Assembly: GCA_013397075.1 (NCBI GenBank)
Contig: VWZS01004475.1
Location: 1 to 64,000, forward strand
From: Rhabdornis inornatus
Taxonomy: Eukaryota > Chordata > Aves > Passeriformes > Rhabdornithidae
DNA: 64,000 nt
Reading direction: 5' to 3'
Shown here: piece after piece, positions 1 through 12,200 of the stretch
Layout: each line of letters starts with the position of its first letter
How positions within the stretch are numbered: position 1 is the first letter of the stretch
Translations under genes and position numbers: made by a program
Notes under the pieces: generated by a model
What the model saw: the letters and a program-made list of their open reading frames with translations, nothing else
What the model was told of the DNA's origin: nothing
The model's database searches: none

Positions 1-163
1 CCCTCCCCACCGGCCGGCTCCTGTGGCAGACGGGAGGGGACAGCAGAGCCGGGCTCCGCGGAGTCACTCCGCCACCTCCGCCGCCGCTCCGCACTCGCTC
101 CCTCGCCCGCCGTGGCAGCACCGACGGCGGCGGCTCCCCCCCCCCCGCCTAGCCCCGCGCACC

Positions 164-202
164 ATGGCCCCCGCAGCCCCCTGCCTCGTCCTCGGCCTCC
201 TG
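164..202 (+). CDS. DSC1: DSC exon 1: start codon and first part of signal peptide
   Basis: Encodes residues 1-13 (MAPAAPCLVLGLL), the start of a hydrophobic signal peptide that continues in exon 2. The exon ends in phase 0 before a good donor, GTGAGT. The start is chosen for its Kozak context and because it reads straight into the hydrophobic core. Confidence 0.88.
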
Positions 203-3200
203 GTGAGTGAGCGAGGGAGGGAGCGGGATCGTTGGGATTACTGGGATCGCTGGGATCACTGGGATGAGTGGGTTGGCGCCGGGGAGAGCGCAGCGGAGCG
301 CGCTGGCGCACCTGGCCGCGCCTTTCCCCCGCACTGTTCCTGCTGCACCGCGGGTGCGCGGCGCACAGGGCAGGCATCCGAGCGGGTGATCTCTGCCTTG
401 CTCTTGGCTCCAAGTCGGGTTTGTCCTCGGCGGGGCCCTTGCGAGGGGCGCAGAGCAGCGCGGAGGCTGCGCGGCCGCGGGGCGCACCTCGGGGGGGCTT
501 CGGTTCGGGCAGGAATCCAGTGGGATGCGCCGCTCGCGTTGGGACAGGTGGTCTGGTGGCTTTTGGACTCTGCCGTGAGGTTACACGACGGGAACACGCT
601 CGGGTCGCTGATGCTGCTGCTGGTTATTCTCAGAGAAAAATAAATACCGCAGTTCATTTTATTTAAATCTCCCCCTCTGCCTCTCTGCACCCGGTTCTCC
701 CTTTTCCGTGGGAAGGATTGTGCCACGGTGTGGAGCATGTTGAGCTCCTCTAAGGAGCTAGTTGTGTATGGAACAATTTTCAGCGATTACTTTTACCTTC
801 AGTTTATTGTATTTGTACGTAATTATCAGCTCCAGAGAGGTCTTTGGCAGGGAGAGTAGCGGAGTTCTCTCTCACATTTTATTTTTCTAAAATTTATAGT
901 AGATGAGTAAAAGTGATTTGTCTTTTGTTTCCTAGCCCCTTTCCTCCCTATTAAGGTTGCATTCACAAAAAGAGGGCAGATGATCATCTGAGCCTGTGAA
1001 AGAAAAATACTTGCTAGTGTTGAAGCATTGAATTTATGATTTTAATATTAATTACATATGCATATTTTAATGAAAATGTTACTATTTCCAATACTGTGTG
1101 CCTGCCTTTGCAAGGATATTAAAGTAAAACCCAAAGAAATGCAAGCATCTTTACTTGTACATCTAATTAAAAAAAAAAGGAAAAAAAATTCTTCTATCAA
1201 GCAGAAAAAACAAAACAACACTCAAAGGAAAAAAAAATCCTGAGATGTCTTCTTTGTGTAAAGTGAAAGGACATCACAACTTATTTTTTACCTTATGTTT
1301 TCCTTATGTCTTGGTGTCCATGAATAACTATCACTGATTTTGTTTAACTCCTCAATAGTTCTTTGTGCTGACATCAGAATGGGCTTGCTATTACTATTTA
1401 AAAATTGATTCTTAAATATTTCAGAACAGTGTAAAAAGATGTTGTGATTTCAATAACTTAAAAATTAGTGTGAAGTTTTTCAGGAGAGAGTGTTTTATTG
1501 TGTCTGTTAATAAGGAAAGCTGACTAATACATAAGCAGGGATGTTTAAATTATTTGTATATATGCAATTTTTATATCTGTGTATATATATAAAGAACTAT
1601 TATGAAGAGCTTATATGGTGCAGACACAGCATTTTTTTTTCCAAAGGGTCTTACTGTCTTTCAGAATTTAAAGTATTTTTATTTAAATATTTTCTTAATA
1701 AGCATCACAAGTAGTTTTCAGGATTTCCATTACCTATTTACTTCTTTATACCTTTAATCCTAAAGGTATGAGCAATATAAAAATGCTTTTCCTTTTTTTG
1801 CTAGACTTTCATCCTGAAAGAATAAATGCACATAAAAGGGTGGATAGATTTATTTACATTTTTCTATGTCTTTGTTTAATTGTCTGTGTGATTTTTGGAT
1901 TACAATTTTAAACATAGAGATAGAAACTAGGCAAAAACACACACATATAATCTGAGATCAGGATTCACTTGCTCTTTGCCGAGGAAAATCTTTGTACCTC
2001 TATGTGGTTCTTTTTAGAAAATGGTCTGATTATCTACTACTCATTTGAATTTTTAGGAGGACCCTATTTTGTAACTGGTTATATGGGAGTGGACTGCTGT
2101 GATACACAACATTTTATTTATGTCATATCTAATTGCTGAAGCTACATTTAATTAGTCTGTTGAGAATGCACTTTAAAGATGCAAAGTGATGTATAAGTGC
2201 AAGTGTCGTCATGTGGTTTTAATGAGACACTTGTCCCTTTAATGTTCAGCATCACCACAATTCTACCAAACTGAGTGTTGATGAATTAAACCATCATACT
2301 TAGAGACCTTGGATCTGAATTGGCCAGGAATGCTGTTGGAGGGAGCGCACAGCGAAACTGTATTTTATCTTTTCTCTACTGAAGTAATAGTGTAGGCAAA
2401 ATATTCTAGTCAATGGGAACTCTTGCTGTTACTGCCGGCGGTGCAGTGATTTTAGAAAAAAAAGGAAACACGAGCCATGGATAAATCCAGGAGCAGTATC
2501 AGATCTTGTTTCCAGTTTGAAACTTTGTATGCTGTGCTGCACAGTACTTGAATTTTTAGGGAGGAGTGCTTTCTGTGCTGTTTCACTTGCTTGTCATAAC
2601 AAACGAACAAACCAACCAAAGTCAGCATTAGTGTCTAGTTCAAAATACCATGTAATTATGTGGGGTTTTTTTCCTGATTTCTTCATTTGTTTTCTAGGTG
2701 CTGAGTTTGTGCTGTGAAGCTTGCAAGAAAGTAATTTTTCACGTTCCTTCTGAACTAGAGGCCGACACGTTAGTTGGCAGAGGTGAGAGAAACTATGAAA
2801 TTCCCAGCTTAACAACACAGCATTGCACCTTTGCTGGAGATGCTGTTAAGAGTGGAGGGGACTTTATTTTTAATGGAATGATTGGATGACTGGAGAGCCA
2901 GCTAAACAGCTGGATCAGCCTTTTTATGAAGGATACGCCCTGTGTTTGTTATGGATTTGAACATCAGCTCCATGCATCCATTTGACTTTTGCATAAAGAG
3001 CTATTGTCAGGTTACAGGATTTGATTTAAAACTAAAATGGCAGAATTTAATGTTTTCAAAATTTGGAGTCTAAGGCTTACTATTTAAATAAATGCTTAAT
3101 ATTACAAACTGCACCCATAACCCCGGTCATATGAAGAAGAGAATAAATCATTTGGACAAAGGAAATGATAAAAAAAGAAGACAAAACCCGCTTAGCCAGG

Positions 3201-6200
3201 TGCCAAGAGGCTGCTGCTCTGTGAAACACGGATGGGACTGCTCAGCAAATCTGGGCATTCAGAGCACACGAGGAGATGTGTTGCAGAGGTGTCCTCCGTG
3301 CACATTCTGTTGGGACAGTGCTCCCGTCTGACTGGACAGTCTGCCTCAGTTTAGGGCAGCTTGCAGGTGACTGAGAGGAATAGAGGAGACCAGAAAACAT
3401 CCCACTCCTATTTTTTTCCAGACCAGTCTTTCAAGGGCAGCTTTGAAAAGTGTGGCATAGGAGGTGCTGAAGGATTCTGTGCTGCCTGAGACACAATTTG
3501 AGGATTCAGAAGTGCCCTCTGTGAGTCCTCTGACAACAGAGAAGAATGCTCCAAGTCTGCAGTCCTAATCCATATTTCTATAGAAGGAAAAAATAAAGTG
3601 AATTGGTAGTTCATCACAATTGCTCAGAAAATCCAGTTTTATAGTGAAAATTCCTTGATCTTACTTTTAAATTTTAAAATGAAGAGGGCTTCTACAGCTG
3701 TGTGAGTTTTCATAGACTAGCATTTCTCTATGTAAATAAACTTAATTTGTATAGAAGTAAAATTTCATGTTATTGTAATGCTTTGAAAGAAATTGCATAA
3801 AATGGAAATTAATTTTTTTTTTCCCTCAAAACTTGTAACAAAACCATTATAACTCAAATGACATTACTTAAGCATTTATGGAGAAATATTTTGCAGTGAT
3901 ACAAGGACCATACCTTGACAGTGAAATTAATCAGGATTTTCCTGCTTATCGTAAGCATTCTTTATCTTGTACCAGAGGTTTTAAAGAAAAAAGCCCCACA
4001 AAACTATAGCTAACGCACCATAGGGTTGACTCACATAACCATCAGAAATAATACCTCCAGTCTGTTATTTTTGGAAATGCAGTACTGTAATAGGCAGCAG
4101 TATAATGCACATTTAAATGAGGCAGTGATATTCTTTTCAATACTCCATTTGCACTGTATAGATGAAAAAGGATAGGAGTCACTGCTGCAGTACCATAGAA
4201 AGTCTAGGAAATCTTTATTTGTGCATTTAAAGGACAGACTTAAGAGGAAGAAGAAATCACATCATATTTAAAATTCTGCTTCCCATCTATTTTTGAAGTT
4301 TTGAATGCAAAATGAAATATAGTGTATTGAAAATATCATCTACTTATGCAGGATGAAATTCTGAATCTTTGTGAATTTTGCAATCAGCTTTCATAGAGCA
4401 GGGACCCACCCACTGTGATACCATTGATTGAGTATTAAAAAGTTTTGATTTTGAGACCATGACACTCTTCTTGTACTCTACAATGATGATTTGTTCGGAG
4501 TTTGGGTCTATGACTTTTATCCTTTTCAGGGTGCCAAATAATTCTTTCTTAGGGCTGTGGTCATATCCTGATTTTGCTTTCTCTCCAGCTGCAGTGCTAA
4601 ACTACTTGCTGGTGAACTGAGTTTATTGAAGTGCAAAAAATCTATTTTAGCCACAAGTGATAGCAAATACAATGAAAAATACCTGGGAAGTATGCTGAAA
4701 TTACCTCTATGGGATTCTATCACATACATATTTAAAAATTGCTAATTGTTTGTTCTAGAGTTAGTTTTTATCTCTCCCATCTGTCTGCCTCATAATTTAA
4801 AGGCCTTTGTCCTCCCAAGAGTATTAAATCACATAGTACCAGTCAGTGCTTTCCTCCTGAGGGCAAAACTTCCAGATGTAACATCTCCATTGGGCATTTG
4901 CATTAATTAATCGTCTTCACCGATATTGTAGGGCATGGAGCACGAGGCAAATGTAATAGCTACTGGTCCAATAATGGGCGTGTCTGCAATGTTTTTCCCA
5001 TTTAAATGTACGTAATTTCATCTCTGGTGCTTCAATAATTTTACCAGTGTAAGAGTGATATCCATAAAGCACCCATGTGGTTTAGGAAACACTAATGAAC
5101 ACAAGAGTGGAAATTAATGAAAACTTCACCAAATCTGAGTGCATAAGTGGGTTTTAAAATCAGTATTTGTGATGCTTAAATACTGAATGACAAGCTTTTG
5201 AAGACTCTACTGTCAATTAATGCAATTTTTTTTTTGCTGTTTGAGTTAATATCTGATTTTTTTTTTTACAGTTGATTTGAATGAATGCCTTCAGTCTGCA
5301 GAGTCTATCAGTTCCAGTGATGGAAACTTCAAGGTTCTAGAGGATGGTTCTGTGTATACAACATCTGCTCTTTCTTTGTCTGCTGAGAAAAAGACTTTTA
5401 CCATATTACTTAAGGACATTCAAGAACAAGTTCAAAAGAAAATACATGTTAGCTTGGTGGAAGAAGCAAAAAAGGTTGGGTTCAAATTTCAAGATATCTT
5501 ACTTATTTGAAATACTTTTTCGCAGAGTACAGCTTCATACTAACTATCTGTAATTGAATTTTAGAATTCAAATAATCAGGCAAAATACTGGTGTAGAGTG
5601 TATTTTTATTTAGCAATTGTTGATTACTGTGTTGCTTTAGTCAGCAAATTTCCTTTCTCAAATGGGAGATGCTACCAAGTAGCATAATCAGGAATGTCAA
5701 GAATCTTAAAAGCCATGTTTGAGGAATTAAAGCAGATCTTATTCATGCAAAGTATTACGAGAAATGAAAAAGCTTGGAATATTATCACAGATATAATCAG
5801 AAATGAAGACCTTGGAAAAACAAATTGTCAGTAGGAAGACTGGAATGGGGGGGAAAAGATGGAAATACAGGATGGCAGTTAAGCAAAAATGTATGCAGTT
5901 AAGAATATATGGATGTATTCTCATCTGTCTTTCTATCTTCTCGACCCAGACACCGAAGACCAGGCATGCTAGAGATACAGTTCTCAAGAGAACCAAAAGA
6001 AGGTGGGGCCCTATTCCATCAGTCATGATAGAGAACTCACTGGGACCTTTCCCACTTCAAATACAGCAGGTACATTTTGTATGAGCCTTAATTGTATGAC
6101 CCATGCTAGTTTTGTATGTGACTTTTATGATGAAGAAAATGAGCTGTCTTGCATTCTCTACCAATGACATTCCTACTATTATTCCTCTGTCTTGTTCCAT

Positions 6201-9200
6201 CTTGTTCATTGTATATCTCATGATCTTGTACCTGAAATAACTTCTGATCTTATTTGTTGGAGTGAAATGGAATTGTGCAAAAGTTGAAAAAAGAAGGGAG
6301 ACATACTATCAAAGAGAGCTCTTTGGTCTGGAAATCAGTGTGTGTAATTAAAAGAAAAGCAGCAGCAAACAACCCTCTACTAAACATTGCATAGAAAAGG
6401 ATTTTGTAAACACAGACTGGGGTAAATTTTACCTGCTTGTCTACATCCTTTCTGGAGCTCAAGATGTGTACCTTCAGCCTTGAAGACTGAGTATGGCCTA
6501 TGTTCTTCAGAAAAGTACTTACTGGGAGAAAACAAGTAGGTGTGAAAGAGAAATGCAAGAGCTGAAGTTATCATAGATCTATCTAGCCTTCACTAGATTA
6601 CAGAGTGGCTGGTAGCAGATGTGTAGAGACAAGTATAATAACAGAGTCTGTGCAGAGCAATCATTCTTCTACTAATCTTACCCTCCTAACTTCTGGCATC
6701 CAGTAAATAAGGTAAGTATTTTGGGAGAAGAGTGTTTATAAATAGATAAGTCTAATGTTGCCTCCTTGGTGCTCATAATGAGATGCAGATGCTATCTAAA
6801 TTGGCATATCTCTGAACTATACTCTATGTGGTCTTTTTTCTTTCCTTACTTCACTTTTTCTTCTTTAGGTGCAAACCACATTCTCAGTGAATGCACTAAA
6901 ACTAAAGTCTCTTGAACAGGTTCAGAAATAAGCTGTCTGTATCTGAGTATGAATCATGTGTGAAGTATTCTAGAGAGATTGGATTTCATTTTTTTTTCCT
7001 TATACTGTCATTTCTTTAATTTGATAGTTCTAAATATTTATGAGTTTGAATTAACTCCCCTTCTCATGTACGCACATTATAAAGGAAGGCAGTCACATGT
7101 CAGGCTGTTCTCCTATTCTGTGAACAGTAAATCAAGTTTGGTTTTTTGTTTTAGGAGTTTTTGTTTGTGCTAAATATGCTCATGAAAAGGGGGAAATGCA
7201 TTGAGATGCTGTTGCTGTTTTTCCTTGGGCTTAAAAATGTCTTCTTGTAGGTCCAGTCAGACACAGCTCAGAACTACACAATTTATTATTCTGCAACTGG
7301 ACCAGGAATTGATCAAGATCCAAAGGGATTGTTTTACATAGAAAGAGAAACTGGAAATATCTTTGCTACTCGTGCGGTAGACCGTGAACAGTATCCAAGT
7401 TTTCAGGTACAGGCCTATGTTGTGTAAATATAATTAAATATATGTATTTATATATTTTAAATCTGTCATGCATGTATTTGATAGTTGGGTTGCAGGAGAC
7501 GTGGCAGCAAACAAGGTCTGGAATCACCTGTCTATTCTGAGTAATATCCTTTGTGTTGAAGAGATAAAATCAGTAGCAGATAAATAAGTAGCTGGTCATC
7601 TATATCTTGAGAGTAGTTTTGCTTTTCACTGCTTAATCTGTAATTGCAGCATAAATATAGTGAGCTATTGGATTTGCACCACTTCTAGGAATAATTTTTC
7701 AGGGAAGGTTGGAAAGATCTGCAGAAAACAAAAATAATGGTTGACTCTAGACGACTGTGGTTTTCTGAGTCTCTCAAGCTGTTCTGTTCTGTTAACAAGG
7801 TACACTGCTCTCTCTACTGGCTGAGAAGTGTAAGAAGGCACTTAGTAGGAACAGTTTCTAAAATGTAATTTTCAGTACCTATTGCTGTATTTTATTAGTT
7901 TGTGTTATAATGGACAAATTATCTCATTCTTGTTTTGTTCTAGATAACAATGTATACATCTAAATTTTGGTAGCTGAAGTGTCTTGGAAACACATGAAAA
8001 AAAAGCGTTCAGGAAACTTGGAAAAAGTAGTGGAGTTGGAGGAGGGTCAGGGAGAAAGGATTAAAGTACTTGTCATGTGTGAGGAATGGAAGGGGGAAAG
8101 ATTGGAAAACACTCATAGGTTTTGTTCTGCTTTCACTCTAAGATACCAGTAACTTCCCCTTCCATGTGCCTGAAGAGCCTGGTCTTGAGAAGGATGTGCT
8201 TTGCACACCATATTTAATTTCGTTTTATTGACTCCTCCATTGAACTAAAAGTGTAATAATACTGCATGTTGCTTAAGCACTGAATTTTTCTTACAGATCA
8301 TTTGCTTTGCAACCACTCCAGATGGTTATTCACCAGAAGTACCACTTGTGCATACAATCAGGATAGAGGATGACAATGATAATGCTCCATATTTTACACA
8401 AAACCTTTTTGAATTTTGTGTCCCTGAAAATTCCAGGCCTGGTAAGAATTGTTTTAAATTGCTGAACACATTTACTGCTACTCAGCTCTGTTACATACCA
8501 GTATGACTAGGTGTCATCCTGCTTTTTAAGACATTTCAGTGGGATTTCCTGGGGAGTGTTGTGTTACAGCAAATGCTGAATTTGCAAAGAGCAACAGTAA
8601 ATGATCAAGTGGCTCTTTAGCTCTTTTCACATGTTTAAAACAGAAATACTTTTTCAAATAAGTTTTTACTATTCGCAGATTTTTCTGGAACTAAAAATTG
8701 CTGTGTTGTGTTCACAGGTGTTGTTGTTGGAAAAGTGATTGCAGAGGACAGAGATGAGCCTTACACTCTGCATACCACGTTGAAATACCGCATTGTGTCA
8801 CAAACGCCACCGATTACCCCAGCGTTTTCTTTACATGGTGACACCGGTGTCATCTCTGTATTACTGCCACAGCTGGACAGAGAGGTGATCTTTCCTGAGG
8901 GATTCTCAGCTGTTGTTTAGTGCACACAAATAGCTTAACACTGCTCTGCTCTGCCCTGCCCTTGTGAGACCTCACCTGCAGGGCTGCATCCAGCTCTGGG
9001 CTTCTCAGCACAAGAAGGACATGGACCTGCTAGAGCAGGTCCAGAGGAGGGATGTGAAGAAGTTCAAATCCAAAAGTTGGAGCACCTCTTCTATGAAGCC
9101 AGGCTGAGAGAGTTGGAGTTGTTCAGCCTAGGGAAGAGAAGACTCATTACAGCCTTTTAATTCTTAAAGGGAGCTTATAAAAAAGGAGAGTGACTTATTT

Positions 9201-12200
9201 TCATGGGCAGATAGTGATAGGACAATGGGAAGTGGTTTTAAACTAAAAGAGGAGATATCTAGATTCAATGTTGGGGAGAAATTCTTTACTCAGAGGGTGG
9301 TGAGGCACTGGGACAGATTGTCCAGAGATGTTGTGGCTGCCCCATCCCTGGAAGTGTTCAGGGCCAGGTTGTACAATGCCCTGAGAAAACTGATTTAGGG
9401 GGTGGAAGCTCATGGGGATGAAATCCCATGGCATGGGCAGGTTGGAACTAGATGGTCTTTAGAGTCCCTCCCAACCCAAGCCTTTCTGTGAGTCTGTGGA
9501 GTGCTGGCATGGGATTCGACATACATAGCTTCTTTTTCATTTTTTGTTAATGTGTCTAAGGACCTTCTGAAGCTTTTCAGAGACCTGTAATTAGTCCAGA
9601 GAGTTTCTGCATAGATTACCATATTCTAGCTAACCTTGGCAGAGAATTTCCTACTGCTCAGCTGTTCAACCTATGGATTTTTCACTTTTTCGCTTCTTTA
9701 CTGGGCACTATCTGTGTTCAGGAATCCCACAAGGCATTGTTTCCTCCTAATTAAGCTTGATTTGTGGTGCTTCTTGTTTCTTCATGGGGAAGATGAACCG
9801 GTTTTTCTGGAAGTATTCAGTCATCCTATATTAACCAGAAATATCTCCTATAGTTGAAACCTAAACAGTAATATACCATTTCTTAAAGTTAATGTGCCAT
9901 CCATTTATTTTCACCAGCTAGCTTTCAAGCAAATAAGATACAGGATTTATTTTTTTTGGTAGAATGTCGTGTGAGAGATGGTTTACACTCGGAAAAAAAT
10001 GACAGTTGCGTGTAATTAAAAATAATAATTCTAGAATAAGACAGTCATTCTAGGAAACATTGCAACAGGCACATCTTTTCTGAAGATAAAAGGAGTTATA
10101 TTATGGCATATTTGAGTTGTTTAATGGCTGAAAATCCACGTAAAACAGCATGTTGCAAATTTTTGCACTTGCAGATACAGTGCTCAGCTTTTTTAGCAAG
10201 AGAAAATTGCAGTGGTTATGAGCATCGCTGTGACTACTAAGGAAGCTGTTGCAGTGACTACTTGGAGGGAGGAGGAGTTGAAAAACTAGTCCACTGCCTA
10301 TCTTTTAAAGATAAATTTACAAGGTGGAACAGGAGATTTCATTCCTGCACCAGAGAAACCGAATGCTACTTCCCAACATTCAGAACTAGAGTTATTGTCT
10401 TGATTTACAAACTTCCTCTTTTTGTTCCTAATCCATCTTGCTGTCTTGTGTTCCCTCCCCTCTGCCCACACTTCTTTTTTCCCTGTCCCCCTTCCCTTGG
10501 TTGTTCGCATTAAAAAAAAGCTTTCTGCTGTTCTGGCTCAAGTTAGACATTTAAGTGGGCTGTTTCCTATGGGGAGCCCCTTGGAACCGATAAGGACACT
10601 GACTCCTTCAGTGCCAGACCCTGCCAAATGACAGGCATTGCCTTTTCCTGTGTTGCCCAGACAGAGGCTGGTTGCAGCACAGTTTCATTCATCCTCAATA
10701 AAATAAGAAACATGCGTTGAAACACTTCACCTGCTGGCAACTTGAGGGAATACTCTGTTGCTCCAGAGGGAAGACAAATAGCAGATAAAAGTGTGTAATG
10801 TGTATATTCCAAAACTTCAGGTTCTGGAAAATAACACTGATGTTGTGAGAAGCTTTGTTTGATGCAGGATATAGCATGCATATTACTGACGGATGCTGGC
10901 TGAACTCTGCTTAGCCACTGAAAATTATTTTGCTGCTCTTCCTTTTGAGCTATAGGGCAAAAAACCCCAAAGTTAATTGTCTCATTCTGTTGGGAAGCGC
11001 TGAATTTAGAGTAGACTTGTGGACCACAAGTGAAATATTTATTTCTACTCCTGTGTGTAACTATGCAATTAAAAATGTGAGTATGACAAACTTCTGTATG
11101 CTTTTATTCTTCTTTTTAGCTTGTACCCAGTTACACTTTGTTAGTTGAAGTGAGAGATATGGCAGGTCAGCCTTTTGGTTTGTGCACTACAGGAACAGTT
11201 GTCATCAAAATCGAGGATACGAATGACAATGCACCATCCTTTAAACAGCTACAAGTAAGTCTGCATAAGTAAAATATCTGTATAAAGGTTAAAAAAAAAA
11301 AGTATTTTCATTCCCTTTCTAATTTCCTGATGGACAGTCCCTCAAATAGGAAGTCTAATGCGCTGAGACAGTTAATGCCAATATAAATGTCTTTGCTTAT
11401 TCCAGCCATGTGTATGATTCAGGGCAAAGAGTATGTCTCAATAACTGTGTGTGCATCTCAAATACCACAGGAGATTTTGTAGTATGAAATGTATGAAAAA
11501 ATAATTCATTATTCTTAAGGAATACATGTAATTTACCCTTCCTGTTCACTACTGTAGAATATCATCAGTAATACTAATTGAGAATCACTTTTTTAAAAGA
11601 GAATCTGCTCTTCAGCCTGTAAAGAATAACGCATCTCTTGAAAAAAATAAAATAATTTTTTGCATTTTTTTATCTTTTGCTATCTGAGTAGAGAGGTATT
11701 TAATCCTTCTTGGCTTTTCTTCAAGTTCTTGTTGGTTTGTTTACTTATAAATTTTCAAATTTACCCCAATGCCTTTTCTAATTCTCAGCTTGATCATGTT
11801 CTTTGCAAATTACAATCTATAGGCGATATAACTGAGGGAAGCTGTGCTAAATTGTGTTTCCTGGAAGGGGAATTCCAGAATTAATTATGTCGGTCATAAT
11901 TTGAGTGTACGAAGAAGCTGAGATTTCAGTAGTACTGTCAGGAAAGGTTTACTGTTTGATGCAGGATAAAAGAGAACAGTGGGGAAAATATGCTAATGCA
12001 TGAAAACAAAATAAATCATTACAGCAGCATGGTAAATTGACCCCTTAGGTTGAAGTTTTCTTATTTAAATCTGGTGTTCTTCAGTCCTGCCTTGTGGAAC
12101 AGTATTCTCTGATTTAAATTAATTTTGTTTTGTTTTGTTTTTTTTCGGGTACTCTAAGTATGAAACACAAGTGGAGGAAAACAGAGTGAGTGTAGAAATA

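Larger units (their letters stand above)
1..600 (+). promoter_or_regulatory. CpG-rich 5' end: 5' UTR, start region and beginning of intron 1
   Basis: The first 600 bases are GC-rich with many CpGs, unlike the AT-rich DNA that follows. The ATG at 164 sits in a strong initiation context (A at -3, G at +4). I see no TATA box in the 163 bases upstream. The transcription start is probably inside this stretch or just before the window. The island continues past the exon 1 donor into intron 1, as is usual for CpG-island promoters. Confidence 0.65.

Noticed and set aside
23..643. 206-aa plus-strand reading frame over the first exon
   Set aside because: It runs in another frame through the 5' UTR, exon 1 and CpG-rich intron 1. 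Length comes from high GC content, and the real start is the ATG at 164.
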